Shown here: one piece after another, positions 45,143 through 54,537 of the stretch
Layout: every line of letters begins with the position of its first letter
Position numbering within the stretch: position 1 is the first letter of the stretch
Assembly (NCBI GenBank): GCA_017522225.1
Contig: JAFWZR010000012.1
Span: 1 to 64,000, forward strand
DNA from: Clostridia bacterium
GTDB lineage: Bacteria; Bacillota; Clostridia; Oscillospirales; Acutalibacteraceae
DNA length: 64,000 nucleotides
Reading direction: 5' to 3'
The notes under the pieces: model-generated
Databases searched by the model: none
What the model saw: the letters and a program-made list of their open reading frames with translations, nothing else
What the model was told of the DNA's origin: nothing
Translations under genes and position numbers: made by a program

Positions 45143-46474
45143 TTATTTATCGTACTTTGACTCTCTTTCACGGATCATCAATTTGGTCGGTGTGCCTTCG
45201 AGTCCGAATACCTCACGGATCTGGTTGTCAATATAACGCTGATAGCTGTAATGGAAAAGGTCTTTTCTGTTGACAAAGCAGACGAATGTCGGCGGACGTG
45301 TTGAAGCCTGAGTCATATAGTAAATCTTAAGGCGTCTGCCCTTATCTGTCGGGGGCTGAACTCTTGCAGTTGCTTCTGCAAGCACGTCATTGAGCTTACC
45401 TGTTGAAATTCTCATTGCATTCTGCTCATCAACAAACTTGATAAGCTCGAAAAGTCTGTCAAGTCGCTGACCTGTTTTTGCCGAGATAAAGATAATCGGC
45501 GCATAGGACATAAACGAGAAATCGTTCATAAGCTTTTTACGGTATGAGTCCATCGTTTTGCCGTCTTTTTCGACTGCATCCCACTTATTGACCGCTATGA
45601 TACAAGCCTTGCCGAGGTCGTGCGCAATGCCCGCAACCTTGGAATCCTGCTCCGTAAAGCCTTCCTGTGCGTCAATCATAATAACGCACACAGTCGCACG
45701 CTCGACAGCCATTCTTGCACGGATTACACTGTATTTTTCGATAGCCTCGTCGATCTTGCTCTTTCGTCTGATACCTGCTGTATCAATAAAAACAAAGCTG
45801 CCGTGGCTGTTTTCGATGAGGGTGTCCGTTGCATCACGGGTTGTGCCTGCGATATTTGAAACAATAACGCGTTCCTCACCTGCAATAGCATTGATGAGTG
45901 AGGATTTGCCGACATTTGGTTTACCGATAACCGCTACCTTGATGCGTTCATCTTCACCTTCTGATTCTTCCTCCTCGGGGAAATGCTTGATAACCTCATC
46001 GAGCAAATCGCCCGTGCCGTGACCATGAACAGCCGAAACCTGAATCGGATCACCTAAGCAAAGGTTATAAAACTCATAAAATTCAAGCGGAGGCTCGCCG
46101 ATCTTGTCGCACTTATTAACACAAAGAACAACAGGCTTTCCGCTGCGCTGAAGCATTGCCGCAACCTCTTCATCCGTTGCAACAACGCCTGTTGTCATAT
46201 CTGTTACCATAACGATAACATCTGCGCTGTCGATAGCAAGCTGTGCCTGACGGCGCATCTGTGAAAGAATGATATCATCCGAATGAGGCTCTATACCGCC
46301 TGTGTCAACAAGCAGAAAGTTATGGTTAAGCCATTCGCAGTCACCGTAAATTCTGTCACGGGTAACGCCCGGAGTGTCATCAACAATTGAAAGACGCTGA
46401 CCGCAAAGTTTATTGAAAAGCGTTGATTTGCCGACATTCGGTCTGCCGACAACAGCTACGATAGGTCTTGCCAT
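45143..46474 (-). CDS. der: Ribosome biogenesis GTPase Der (EngA)
   Basis: 443 residues with two GTPase domains: G1 motifs GRPNVGKST (residues ~8) and GKPNVGKSS (~185), G3 DTGG and DTAG, G4 NKCD and NKWD, then a KH-like C-terminus. Needed for 50S assembly. AGGAGG precedes the ATG; one base after the DUF512 gene. Confidence 0.97.
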   Translation of the reverse strand: MARPIVAVVGRPNVGKSTLFNKLCGQRLSIVDDTPGVTRDRIYGDCEWLNHNFLLVDTGGIEPHSDDIILSQMRRQAQLAIDSADVIVMVTDMTTGVVATDEEVAAMLQRSGKPVVLCVNKCDKIGEPPLEFYEFYNLCLGDPIQVSAVHGHGTGDLLDEVIKHFPEEEESEGEDERIKVAVIGKPNVGKSSLINAIAGEERVIVSNIAGTTRDATDTLIENSHGSFVFIDTAGIRRKSKIDEAIEKYSVIRARMAVERATVCVIMIDAQEGFTEQDSKVAGIAHDLGKACIIAVNKWDAVEKDGKTMDSYRKKLMNDFSFMSYAPIIFISAKTGQRLDRLFELIKFVDEQNAMRISTGKLNDVLAEATARVQPPTDKGRRLKIYYMTQASTRPPTFVCFVNRKDLFHYSYQRYIDNQIREVFGLEGTPTKLMIRERESKYDK

Positions 46475-46475
46475 A

Positions 46476-47795
46476 TTATACCTCCTCTTTACCTAAAATA
46501 TTACATAATAACACATACCCGTCGCTTTCAACGGGAGTAACTTTTGTTTTGAGCTTTTCGTTCAGCTCCTCAATACTCATATCATCAAGGAACAAATCGC
46601 CCTCTCTTCGCAGGGAAACAGCAGGAATAAGCACCTCGTCAGAAAGCTCAGTGTCTGAGAGTGCATTGTAAATATCGTTTCCGCAGAGAAGTCCTGCAAC
46701 GGTGATGGTCTCACCGAAGAGCTTGTTTTCTATTTTAACCACATTGATGCGGAGATTCTGCACCTTTGATTTGGCTTTGTCGGCAATGTACTTAATAAGC
46801 TCATAAGCCGCAACACCCGTTGCCATTGTTATCTTGCGCTCCGAGGGTAAGGAATAACCGTCAGGCAGTTCATTTATTGCTTCGTCGAACTCTTTTTTCA
46901 GCAAGGACCACATTCCGACACCGTTTTCAAGCTGCGGAAATTCGCCGTATCTGTCGCATTCGGGCAACGGCAAGCCTGCATTGAGATAGAACTCGTCCGC
47001 TGCAAAAGCAATATTCATATTATTATAACATAAAAAAGCAGAATTGTAACTATCTATTCTAAAAATTACGTCCAAAGATTGCTCTTTTGTGAAAGGATTC
47101 AGGTTAGTTAATCCGTCGCGGTGGCAGGTAAGCCCTACAGGCACAGCCGCAATACTCTGAACAGCAGGATAAAGCTTGCCCAACTCCTCAAGAGAAAAGC
47201 TGAGCTCTTCACCGTCGTTGTATCCCGGACAAAGCACAAGCTGAGTATTTATCTTGATACCTGCATCTGCAAGGCGCTTAAGGTATCCGAGCACCTTACC
47301 TGCACGCTTATTACCCATCATCTTTACACGGAGATCGGGATTCATGGTGTGAACAGACACATTCACGGGGCTGATATGCATTTCAATAATGCGGTCAATA
47401 TCCTTGTCTCCAAGATTTGTAAGCGTGATATAGTTGCCGAAAAGGAAAGAAAGACGAGCATCGTCATCCTTGAAATACAGGCTCTCGCGCATACCCTTCG
47501 GCATCTGGTCAATAAAGCAGAAAATACAGTTGTTTGCGCACGGACGCTGTTTATCCATAAGGTATGTTTCGAACTCAAGTCCTGTTTCACCGTAGCAGTG
47601 CTTGAGTCTTACCTTACGCAGCCTTCCGTTAGGCTTCTCGATAACAAGGTCGAGCACATCCTCATCAATATAAAACTGATAGTCAAGCACATCACGGATT
47701 TCGTGACCGTTAACGGACACAAGCTTACTGCCCGCTCTGACAAAATGTCTTGAAGCAGGTGAATGTGGTTTTACAGATGAGATTAAAACAGCCAT
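46476..47795 (-). CDS. DUF512 family PDZ/radical SAM-like protein
   Basis: 439 residues. N-terminal PDZ-like region (residues 1-75: AGSKLVSVNGHEIRDVLDYQF), then a cysteine motif CANNCIFCFIDQMPKGMRESLYFKDDDARLSF core (CxxxCxxC) at about residue 80, a TIM-barrel-like middle, and a DUF512 C-terminus. Often neighbours der in clostridia. Function unknown. GGGGGC precedes the ATG. Confidence 0.88.
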   Translation of the reverse strand: MAVLISSVKPHSPASRHFVRAGSKLVSVNGHEIRDVLDYQFYIDEDVLDLVIEKPNGRLRKVRLKHCYGETGLEFETYLMDKQRPCANNCIFCFIDQMPKGMRESLYFKDDDARLSFLFGNYITLTNLGDKDIDRIIEMHISPVNVSVHTMNPDLRVKMMGNKRAGKVLGYLKRLADAGIKINTQLVLCPGYNDGEELSFSLEELGKLYPAVQSIAAVPVGLTCHRDGLTNLNPFTKEQSLDVIFRIDSYNSAFLCYNNMNIAFAADEFYLNAGLPLPECDRYGEFPQLENGVGMWSLLKKEFDEAINELPDGYSLPSERKITMATGVAAYELIKYIADKAKSKVQNLRINVVKIENKLFGETITVAGLLCGNDIYNALSDTELSDEVLIPAVSLRREGDLFLDDMSIEELNEKLKTKVTPVESDGYVLLCNILGKEEV

Positions 47796-47833
47796 AGTGT
47801 TGCCCCCAACTTAATACAATTGATTGGTGATAC

Positions 47834-47856
47834 GCCTCCCTTGCCTAAAGGGAGGC
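47834..47856. repeat. Palindromic intergenic element
   Basis: 9-bp perfect arms GCCTCCCTT / AAGGGAGGC around GCCTA. There is little T-tail on the minus strand, so a terminator for the upstream gene is doubtful. It resembles small dispersed palindromes of clostridial genomes, but only one copy is in this window. Confidence 0.4.
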
Positions 47857-47881
47857 TTTAAGCCGTGCGAATTTTTTAACT

Positions 47882-48379
47882 CTATTCTTGTATAATTCTT
47901 TGTATATCTTTTTTATTTGTAACCCAAATTACTTTATCGTTATATTTATCCAGCATACTTTTTATCTGCTTTAAATTCTTATTTTGAAAGGTTTCAGTCC
48001 ATTTCAAAAGATTATATACAGATTTCAAGGTTTCTCTTTTACCCTTTTGTATACCAAGTTTTCTCTTTATTGATCGTATAATAATCCTGCTTATGTACAG
48101 GTATTTTGGCATATCTAAAACATAGATTTTATCAGACTTTTCAAAGCTCTGTTGTACCCACGAATAATATACACCTTCAATTATCCAATCGTTGTCAGAC
48201 AAAATTTCTTGCAATAACGCATTCCTTTTTTCAACAGGCATTTTAACTCCGTACTCTTGAGCACTATTATCCCATTGAATATCATCTAAATCAAAATGAG
48301 GAATGTTATACTTTTTTGAAAGTGCAGCAGCTAAATATGTTTTTCCGGAACCACTGCAACCAATAATATGTATTTTCAT
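47882..48379 (-). CDS. Small P-loop nucleoside-kinase-like protein (FlaR/topology modulation type)
   Basis: 165 residues. Walker A GCSGSGKTYLA at the N-terminus, then PHFDLDDIQWDN and DNDWIIEGVYYSW, as in adenylate-kinase-like proteins called topology modulation proteins. The DNA is visibly more A/T-rich than the neighbours, suggesting recent acquisition. Start ATG at 48379 behind GGTGGGAATA. No promoter clearly seen. Confidence 0.78.
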   Translation of the reverse strand: MKIHIIGCSGSGKTYLAAALSKKYNIPHFDLDDIQWDNSAQEYGVKMPVEKRNALLQEILSDNDWIIEGVYYSWVQQSFEKSDKIYVLDMPKYLYISRIIIRSIKRKLGIQKGKRETLKSVYNLLKWTETFQNKNLKQIKSMLDKYNDKVIWVTNKKDIQRIIQE

Positions 48380-48429
48380 TATTCCCACCACAAGTCAACA
48401 GACCTAATCTATCCATAAAAAGTCAAAAA

Positions 48430-48462
48430 GGCAGAGAAAGGACTTTGCGGTCCATCTCTACC
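48430..48462 (-). terminator. Terminator of yceD-rpmF operon
   Basis: Two-part stem: 8 bp (GGCAGAGA / TCTCTACC with one G-T pair) plus inner GGAC / GTCC, then TTTTTG on the minus strand. Confidence 0.8.
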
Positions 48463-48490
48463 TTTCGCCGTTTCATTGAAAAGAACAGAC

Positions 48491-48673
48491 TTATGCGTCC
48501 TTCTTTACTACGAGCTTACCGTTATAATAACCGCAAGCTGCGCAAACTCTGTGAGCTCTCTTAAGCTCACCGCACTGTGAGCACTTTACAAGCTCAGGTG
48601 CACTCATCTTCCATACGTTTGAACGTCTCTTGTCTCTTCTTGTTTTAGAAACTCTTCTCTTGGGTACTGCCAT
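48491..48673 (-). CDS. rpmF: Ribosomal protein L32
   Basis: 60 residues. MAVPKRRVSKTRRDKRRS start and zinc ribbon CSQC...CAACGYYNG are diagnostic. AAGGAGGCGCTG precedes the ATG. Follows yceD by 31 nt, the usual pairing. Confidence 0.98.
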   Translation of the reverse strand: MAVPKRRVSKTRRDKRRSNVWKMSAPELVKCSQCGELKRAHRVCAACGYYNGKLVVKKDA

Positions 48674-48704
48674 TTTTCAGCGCCTCCTTATTGCTAATAA
48701 TAGT

Positions 48705-49208
48705 TTACCGGTCATCCTCCAGCAACTGCTGCAAAGCGTCCCATCTGGAATCATATTCCCTGCCGCAGTCACAGGGGCCGTCATTCAAGTCTTTACCGCA
48801 TCGGTGACAGATGCCGACACAGTCCTCCTTACAAAGCACCTTCATCGGTAAGGAAAGAACAATATCTTCCCTGATGAGTGGCTCAACATCGTAATGGAAC
48901 GAATCAATAACAATAAAATCGTCATTATCGTCGTCATTAAGCTCCGTGACCAACACATGCTCAAAAGGTACCGAAAATGCACGGCTGAACTCAGCTGCAC
49001 ATCTGTCGCAGGTAAGGTTTAAGGTAAAATCCGCCGAAGCCGTAAGGCTGACAATTCCTGTTGAGTTTTTAACCTCTCCGCGGATACGCACGCCGTCCTT
49101 GAACGGGAAACCGCCGTTAAAGCTACAGTCGCTCATATCAAGTGTGAAATCCACACTGCGGGAAAAGCCTTCGTTATTAAAGACAGGTTCAAGCTCAATA
49201 AAAAACAT
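48705..49208 (-). CDS. YceD/DUF177 family protein
   Basis: 167 residues. LTCDRCAAEF and the second cysteine cluster CKEDCVGICHRCGKDLND near the C-terminus are typical of DUF177, the partner of rpmF implicated in 23S rRNA maturation. GAGGTGAAGGG precedes the ATG; consensus promoter upstream. Confidence 0.92.
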   Translation of the reverse strand: MFFIELEPVFNNEGFSRSVDFTLDMSDCSFNGGFPFKDGVRIRGEVKNSTGIVSLTASADFTLNLTCDRCAAEFSRAFSVPFEHVLVTELNDDDNDDFIVIDSFHYDVEPLIREDIVLSLPMKVLCKEDCVGICHRCGKDLNDGPCDCGREYDSRWDALQQLLEDDR

Positions 49209-49243
49209 AGATTACCCTTCACCTCAAATGTCATGCACCGATT

Positions 49244-49272
49244 ATTATATAGTGTTTAAGGTGATTTGTCAA
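49244..49272 (-). promoter_or_regulatory. Promoter of yceD-rpmF operon
   Basis: TTGACA (49272-49267) and TATAAT (49249-49244), both consensus, 17 bp apart on the minus strand. Confidence 0.88.
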
Positions 49273-49318
49273 CAGTGTTTTTAAATTTTTTACGGTTAAA
49301 ATTAACTCATTCAAACGA

Positions 49319-49349
49319 TTACGGACTTGTTTGAAAAACAAGTCCGTAA
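49319..49349 (-). terminator. Hairpin after the 140-residue P-loop gene
   Basis: 14-bp perfect stem TTACGGACTTGTTT / AAACAAGTCCGTAA with a 3-nt loop. The downstream T content is modest on both strands, so termination efficiency is uncertain. Confidence 0.6.
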
Positions 49350-49356
49350 GGTTTAA

Positions 49357-49779
49357 TTAAAGTTTTGTGCAGAAATCAAAGATTTCAACGGGAAGCTCTG
49401 CCTCATCAGCAGAAATTGTAAGAACGAAGTTCTTCTCTTCAACATGATTCTTACTGAGTTCGTCAACCTTCTTGAGGAAAGCTGCAAGCTCGTTATAATC
49501 ACGAGAACCGATACGGAGTGTTGCGTCGATAAGTACATCTGTGATGTCGTGGTCACCTGCGCAGATACCGCAAAGGAAACCGTAAAATGCATCATAACCG
49601 CTTACGCAGTAGTGATCTGTATCAATAAGACGCGCACGATAGTTAACGTCGTAAGTGAGCTTCGGCTGCTTTTCAACGCATACTACGTTGCCGTTTGACT
49701 TTTCGATAGCCTCATTGACTTTCTCAATCAAACGCTTTGTCTTTCCTGAACCTTTTTTGCCTAAAATAAGAGATACCAT
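49357..49779 (-). CDS. Small P-loop protein, function unknown
   Basis: 140 residues. Walker A GKKGSGKT at residues ~7-14, basic helix, then VVCVEKQPKLTYDVNYRARLIDTDHY and a possible Walker B-like DVLIDATLRIGSRD near residue 85. Resembles a minimal ATP-binding protein; no named family. Follows pgi by 58 nt. Confidence 0.75.
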   Translation of the reverse strand: MVSLILGKKGSGKTKRLIEKVNEAIEKSNGNVVCVEKQPKLTYDVNYRARLIDTDHYCVSGYDAFYGFLCGICAGDHDITDVLIDATLRIGSRDYNELAAFLKKVDELSKNHVEEKNFVLTISADEAELPVEIFDFCTKL

Positions 49780-49837
49780 AAGTATATCCTCCTTTGTGTA
49801 TTTTAAAATCCGTGGATTTCACGAAATTTTAACCAGA

Positions 49838-51175
49838 TTAATTAAGTCTTGCTTCAAGGTCTGCCTTGCGGTCCTCGTAACCGGGCTTACCGAGAAGAGC
49901 AAACATATTCTTCTTATAGCTTTCAACACCGGGCTGATCGAACGGATTGACGCCGAGAACATAACCGCTGATTGCACAAGCCTTCTCGAAGAAATAAATA
50001 AGATAACCGAGGTTGTATTCATCCATTTTTTCAACTTCAAGAACGATATTGGGAACATTACCGTCTGTGTGAGCAAGAACTGTACCCTGATATGCCTTTT
50101 CGTTAACGAATGAAAGGTTTTTATCAGCAAGGAAATTGAGTCCGTCAAAGTCACCGTCCTCTTCTTTGATAAGAACCTCTGTTTTTGACTTATCAAAAAC
50201 AACTACGGTTTCAAAGAGAGTTCTTTCACCCTCCTGAATATACTGACCGAGTGAATGAAGGTCTGTTGAGAAGATTGCAGATGCAGGGAAAACACCCTTG
50301 CCGTCCTTACCTTCACTCTCGCCGAAGAGCTGCTTAAACCATTCGTTCATCATTGTGAATGCAGGCTCATAGCTGACCATCATCTCGAACTTTTTGCCGT
50401 TTCTGTAAAGGATGTTTCTGTAAGCGGCATATTTATAACAATCATTATTATCAAGGTCTGCAACCGAGTATGCCTTCATAGCATCTGCTGCGCCCTGCAT
50501 AAGAGCGTCTATATCAATTCCTGCAACGGCAATCGGGAGAAGACCGACTGCTGTGAGAACTGAATAACGTCCGCCTACATCATCCGGAACAACGAATGTC
50601 TTGTAGCCGAGTGTATCTGAAAGAGACTTGAGAGTTCCCTTTCTTGCGTCTGTTGTAGCGTAAATACGCTGTGCTGCACCGTCTTTGCCGTACTTTTTCT
50701 CAAGCATATCGCGGAAAATTCTGAATGCAACAGCAGGCTCAGTTGTTGTGCCTGACTTTGAAATGATATTGACTGAAAAATCTCTGTCTCCGATAATCTC
50801 AACAAGCTCGTTGAGTGAATCCGAGCTGATTGTGTTGCCTGCGAAATAAATCTCAGGTGCACCCTTACGGAGCAGATTGTAGTTCTGTGATTTGATAAAT
50901 TCAATTGCCGCACGTGCTCCGAGATAGGAGCCGCCGATACCGATTACAACAAGAACCTCAGAATCGTTACGGATTTTTTCTGCAGACTTTTTAATCTCTG
51001 CGAACTCTGCCTTATCGTAATTTTCAGGAAGAGTGAGCCAACCTAAAAAGTCACTGCCCTTGCCTGTACCGTTGTTGAGTGCGTCGTGCGCTGCTTCAAC
51101 CTCAGGTCTGATATTTTCAAGTGCGCCGTCGGGTAAAAATGCGGCAACATATTTTGAGTTAAGTTTCAATGCCAT
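49838..51175 (-). CDS. pgi: Glucose-6-phosphate isomerase
   Basis: 445 residues, the shorter Gram-positive form. [29 protein letters not shown] and the catalytic [11 protein letters not shown] and [10 protein letters not shown] segments are visible. Glycolysis, fructose-6-P/glucose-6-P interconversion. Confidence 0.97.
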   Translation of the reverse strand: MALKLNSKYVAAFLPDGALENIRPEVEAAHDALNNGTGKGSDFLGWLTLPENYDKAEFAEIKKSAEKIRNDSEVLVVIGIGGSYLGARAAIEFIKSQNYNLLRKGAPEIYFAGNTISSDSLNELVEIIGDRDFSVNIISKSGTTTEPAVAFRIFRDMLEKKYGKDGAAQRIYATTDARKGTLKSLSDTLGYKTFVVPDDVGGRYSVLTAVGLLPIAVAGIDIDALMQGAADAMKAYSVADLDNNDCYKYAAYRNILYRNGKKFEMMVSYEPAFTMMNEWFKQLFGESEGKDGKGVFPASAIFSTDLHSLGQYIQEGERTLFETVVVFDKSKTEVLIKEEDGDFDGLNFLADKNLSFVNEKAYQGTVLAHTDGNVPNIVLEVEKMDEYNLGYLIYFFEKACAISGYVLGVNPFDQPGVESYKKNMFALLGKPGYEDRKADLEARLN

Positions 51176-51230
51176 TGTGTCTAAGTGCCTCCGAGTGGTT
51201 CATATATACAGATACCGATTATTTGTATAT

Positions 51231-51259
51231 ATTCTACCCTATTACAACCCGTTTTTCAA
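51231..51259 (-). promoter_or_regulatory. Promoter of pgi
   Basis: TTGAAA (51259-51254) and TAGAAT (51236-51231), 17 bp apart on the minus strand. Confidence 0.7.
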
Positions 51260-51302
51260 GTATTATTTAGTAAAATTTAATGTATTTTTTGATAAAAAAG
51301 CC

Positions 51303-52451
51303 TTATTTCTTACATAGAACGCTCAACAATCTACAAAAAACAGTCATAAACGACAAGCGGTCAACATAGTGCGGAGCAGTCAGATTATACTTTCCGAGCA
51401 CCTCACCGTCAAGACTGACAGTTACGGTACCCAATGTCTGATTTGACTCAACGGGAGCCTCGACCGCAGTTGTAAGTTCGACATTCTGCACTATCTCCCC
51501 CTCCCTGCCCTTCGGCACAAGCACGCTTGTTGCCGAGGGTATCTGCGGAGTAAGTGTGCGTTCTTCGCCCATAATCACATTTACGTCGGCTATGAGTGAT
51601 TTGTCAATCTGCGGAGCGAGAGTTGTATAATTCGCAAATCCCCAGTTAAGCATTGCCTTCGCTCCCTCAAAACGGTCGGAGCTGTTATCCGAGCCCATCA
51701 CAACTGCGATAAGACTTGTGCCGTCACGGGTAGCGGTTGCCGAAACACAGCATCCTGCCTTGTTGGTTGTTCCTGTTTTCAGTCCCGTTGCACCGTTGTA
51801 AAAACGGATCAGCTTATTTGTATTTACAAGCTCCGTCTGACCGTTACGAAGCGAATCCATCCATATTGTTGTGTAATCCTTGATAAGCTCGTGCTTCATC
51901 AGCTCACGGGACATAATTGCGATATCGTACGCGGTGGTAAGATGATTTTCGGCATCGTCATCCAGTCCGGTACAGTTTTCAAAATGTGTGTTTTTCATTC
52001 CCAATTCCGCGGCACGGTCATTCATCATCTGCACAAAGCCTTCATCACTGCCCGCTATATATTCACCGAGTGCTGTGCAGGCATCGTTTGCACTGTAAAC
52101 TGCTGTCGCCTTAAGAAGCTCGTCAACGCTCATCGTCTCGCCCTCCTTGAGCCAGATCTGCGAGCCGCCCTTAGATGCTGCAACGGGACTTGTTGTAACG
52201 ATATCGGTAAGGCGGATTTTATTGCCGTCAAGCGCCTCCATAACAAGAAGAAGTGACATAATCTTTGTAACCGATGCAGGATAGAGCTTTTCGTGCTCAT
52301 TCATTTTCATAAGTACCTTACCTGTTGTGCCGTCCATCAGCACTGCTGACTTTGCTCTGACCTCAACAGGCATTCCCTCTGCACCTGCAAAAACACACAA
52401 CGGTATGCAGAGCATCAGTATACATAAAAAAACACTAACAAATTTTCTCAT
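51303..52451 (-). CDS. D-alanyl-D-alanine carboxypeptidase (PBP5/DacF type)
   Basis: 382 residues from the ATG at 52451 (GGAGG 7 nt upstream); an earlier in-frame ATG overlaps the divergent promoter. Signal peptide to AGAEG. Active-site motifs: SxxK as PASVTKIMS (~60), SxN as YSANDACTA (~118), KTG as TGLKTGTTNKAG (~225). A beta-rich PBP5 C-terminal domain and a final hydrophobic/basic tail (FCRLLSVLCKK) anchor it to the membrane. Trims peptidoglycan pentapeptides. Confidence 0.93.
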   Translation of the reverse strand: MRKFVSVFLCILMLCIPLCVFAGAEGMPVEVRAKSAVLMDGTTGKVLMKMNEHEKLYPASVTKIMSLLLVMEALDGNKIRLTDIVTTSPVAASKGGSQIWLKEGETMSVDELLKATAVYSANDACTALGEYIAGSDEGFVQMMNDRAAELGMKNTHFENCTGLDDDAENHLTTAYDIAIMSRELMKHELIKDYTTIWMDSLRNGQTELVNTNKLIRFYNGATGLKTGTTNKAGCCVSATATRDGTSLIAVVMGSDNSSDRFEGAKAMLNWGFANYTTLAPQIDKSLIADVNVIMGEERTLTPQIPSATSVLVPKGREGEIVQNVELTTAVEAPVESNQTLGTVTVSLDGEVLGKYNLTAPHYVDRLSFMTVFCRLLSVLCKK

Positions 52452-52469
52452 AGATAAACCTCCGTTTCC

Positions 52470-52498
52470 TATATATGTATATGAAAACATACAGACAA
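52470..52498 (-). promoter_or_regulatory. Promoter of the carboxypeptidase gene
   Basis: TTGTCT (52498-52493) and TATATA (52475-52470), 17 bp apart on the minus strand; spacer contains a small inverted repeat GTAT / ATAC. Confidence 0.55.
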
Positions 52499-52511
52499 AT
52501 AAAACTTTATC

Positions 52512-52540
52512 TTGCATAAGGGGTTTATTTGAATTATACT
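52512..52540 (+). promoter_or_regulatory. Promoter of mtaB
   Basis: TTGCAT (52512-52517) and TATACT (52535-52540), 17 bp apart. Confidence 0.65.
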
Positions 52541-52564
52541 TTATATATATTTGGAGGATGTCCT

Positions 52565-53845
52565 ATGAAGATTGCATTTTTTACACTCGGATGTAAGGTT
52601 AATCAGTACGAATCGCAGGCAATGGCTGAAAGAATGGTGAAGTGCGGTTTTGAGCTTGTTTCACCAAACGAAAAGGCTGATGTTTATGTCATCAACTCCT
52701 GCACGGTTACTGCCGAAAGTGACCGTAAAACAAGGCAGATCGTTCGCAGATTCAAAAGGAAACATCCCGACAGCATCGTTGTGCTGACGGGATGTATGCC
52801 TCAGGCCTTTCCCGAGGAGGCAGAGGCTCTGTCGGAGGCGGACATTGTTCTCGGAAACAAAAATAACATCATGCTTCCTGAATTGATTGAGAGGTATTTT
52901 TCCTGCTCACAAAGAGTTATTGAAATTGAAAACCATGAAACAGGTGACAAATTCCGCGGTGATGTTATTTCGGGTTTTGAGGGCAGAACAAGAGCTATTG
53001 TTAAAATTGAAGACGGATGTAACCGTTTCTGTTCGTATTGCATTATCCCCTATTCACGAGGAAGAGTCCGTTCAAAGCCCATTGACGAGCTTGAAAGTGA
53101 GCTGCGTGCACTCAGTGATGCAGGATTTACAGAAATTGTGCTTGTAGGCATCAACCTTTCGTCTTACGGCAGTGATATCGGACTTAACATCTGCGATGCA
53201 GTCGAGCTTGCCGCAGATATGGATTTCGAGAGAATCCGTCTCGGTTCACTTGAGCCTGACCATATCACAGATGAGGTTATAGAAAGGCTTGCGAAGATCA
53301 GCACATTCTGTCCGCAATTCCACATTTCCTTACAAAGCGGCTGTGACAACACACTCAAGGCAATGAACAGACACTACACAAGTGCTGAATATAAGGAGCT
53401 TTGCGACAAGCTTCGTTCAGCATTCGTTGACACAACAATCACAACGGACATTATGGTAGGCTTTCCGACAGAGAGCGAAGAGGATTTCAGAGATAATGTG
53501 AATTTTGCAAAGGAAATCGGATTTGAAAAGGTGCATGTTTTCCCCTATTCTCCGCGTGAGGGTACGCGTGCCGCAAAAATGGAGCAGATTGAAAAGAGCG
53601 TAAAAGAAAAGCGCAGTCATATTATGATTGAAGAGACAGAAAAGGTGCGTCAGGCTTTCCTTGAAGCGCAGATCGGCAAAACTGTTGAAGTCCTTCTTGA
53701 AACAAGACACGACGATAATTTTACCGAGGGTTACACAAAAAACTACACTCCCGTCAGGGTTAAAGGTGCACATCCCTGCGGACGGATTGTGACTGCAAAA
53801 ATTACATCGGTTGACGGTGATTTCTGCATTGCGGAGATTGAATGA
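52565..53845 (+). CDS. mtaB: tRNA t6A37 methylthiotransferase
   Basis: 426 residues from the ATG at 52565 (TTGGAGGATG upstream). N-terminal UPF0004 domain with LGCKVNQYES and NSCTVT cysteines, radical SAM CNRFCSYC motif near residue 150, TIM barrel, and C-terminal TRAM-like domain. Converts t6A37 to ms2t6A37 in tRNA. Confidence 0.96.
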   Translation: MKIAFFTLGCKVNQYESQAMAERMVKCGFELVSPNEKADVYVINSCTVTAESDRKTRQIVRRFKRKHPDSIVVLTGCMPQAFPEEAEALSEADIVLGNKNNIMLPELIERYFSCSQRVIEIENHETGDKFRGDVISGFEGRTRAIVKIEDGCNRFCSYCIIPYSRGRVRSKPIDELESELRALSDAGFTEIVLVGINLSSYGSDIGLNICDAVELAADMDFERIRLGSLEPDHITDEVIERLAKISTFCPQFHISLQSGCDNTLKAMNRHYTSAEYKELCDKLRSAFVDTTITTDIMVGFPTESEEDFRDNVNFAKEIGFEKVHVFPYSPREGTRAAKMEQIEKSVKEKRSHIMIEETEKVRQAFLEAQIGKTVEVLLETRHDDNFTEGYTKNYTPVRVKGAHPCGRIVTAKITSVDGDFCIAEIE

Positions 53846-53924
53846 GTAATTTTGACGGGACGGAAGACCTGTCCCCTGCAACCTTGTTATTATAGGTATA
53901 TTCAAATCAAATAAGGTTAGCTTT

Positions 53925-54437
53925 ATGAATAAATATATAGTTTATTATCTTGATGCAGATTCTTTGAACGGCAAAGCATATGAAAGTCTTATGGAGTTTT
54001 TGTTTTCGAAAAGTGATACATTCACCTATACAAAGCTCCCTACCGAAAATCCTTGTGATGAGGAAGATGAAATCTATTCAGAGAATATCAGAAAATTTGA
54101 AGCCCTGACAAGGTCGGATTTCAAAAACAGAATTTCAAAGAATAATTACGGAATATCTTCGGGCAACAAAAAGCAGGTTTACGTATTAAAATTAAACAGT
54201 AACACCTTAAAAGCATATATAAAAAACAAAAAAGATATCAATAAATGGAATTACCCGGAATGCGTAGAAGATATCGGATTTTATAAGAAAAACCTGAGTG
54301 TTTTTGAAAGCTGTTCACATGAAGGCTTATTCCGTCTTTACACAGATGATGTTCAGTCCATCGAACGCCTTGTAAAATCCGGAGTACGTATAATTGATAC
54401 TTCCGAAATTACAGAATCGGATATTCCTGTTTTATAA
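53925..54437 (+). CDS. Hypothetical protein, ~170 residues
   Basis: 170 residues, soluble, rich in Lys/Asn/Tyr/Ser; starts MNKYIVYYLDADSLNGKAY and ends in a short hydrophobic VRIIDTSEITESDIPVL. No recognised domain. AAGGT lies before the ATG. DNA is more A/T-rich than mtaB before it. Stand-alone between mtaB and the 48-residue repeat peptide gene. Confidence 0.6.
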   Translation: MNKYIVYYLDADSLNGKAYESLMEFLFSKSDTFTYTKLPTENPCDEEDEIYSENIRKFEALTRSDFKNRISKNNYGISSGNKKQVYVLKLNSNTLKAYIKNKKDINKWNYPECVEDIGFYKKNLSVFESCSHEGLFRLYTDDVQSIERLVKSGVRIIDTSEITESDIPVL

Positions 54438-54537
54438 GAAAATACTGAAAATAATAAATAAAAAGTTTTCAACCGGACAATCACCAAAATTTCGTCTGCA
54501 CATAAAATGGTAGTGTAAGACGAAAGGAGGTCTCGAC

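Noticed and set aside
47834..47856. Rho-independent terminator of the P-loop kinase gene
   Set aside because: The hairpin is strong but the following minus-strand bases (GTATCACC) are not a T-run.
53865..53882. Terminator after mtaB (GGGAC ... GTCCC)
   Set aside because: Short 5-bp stem and no T-tail; kept out of the feature list.
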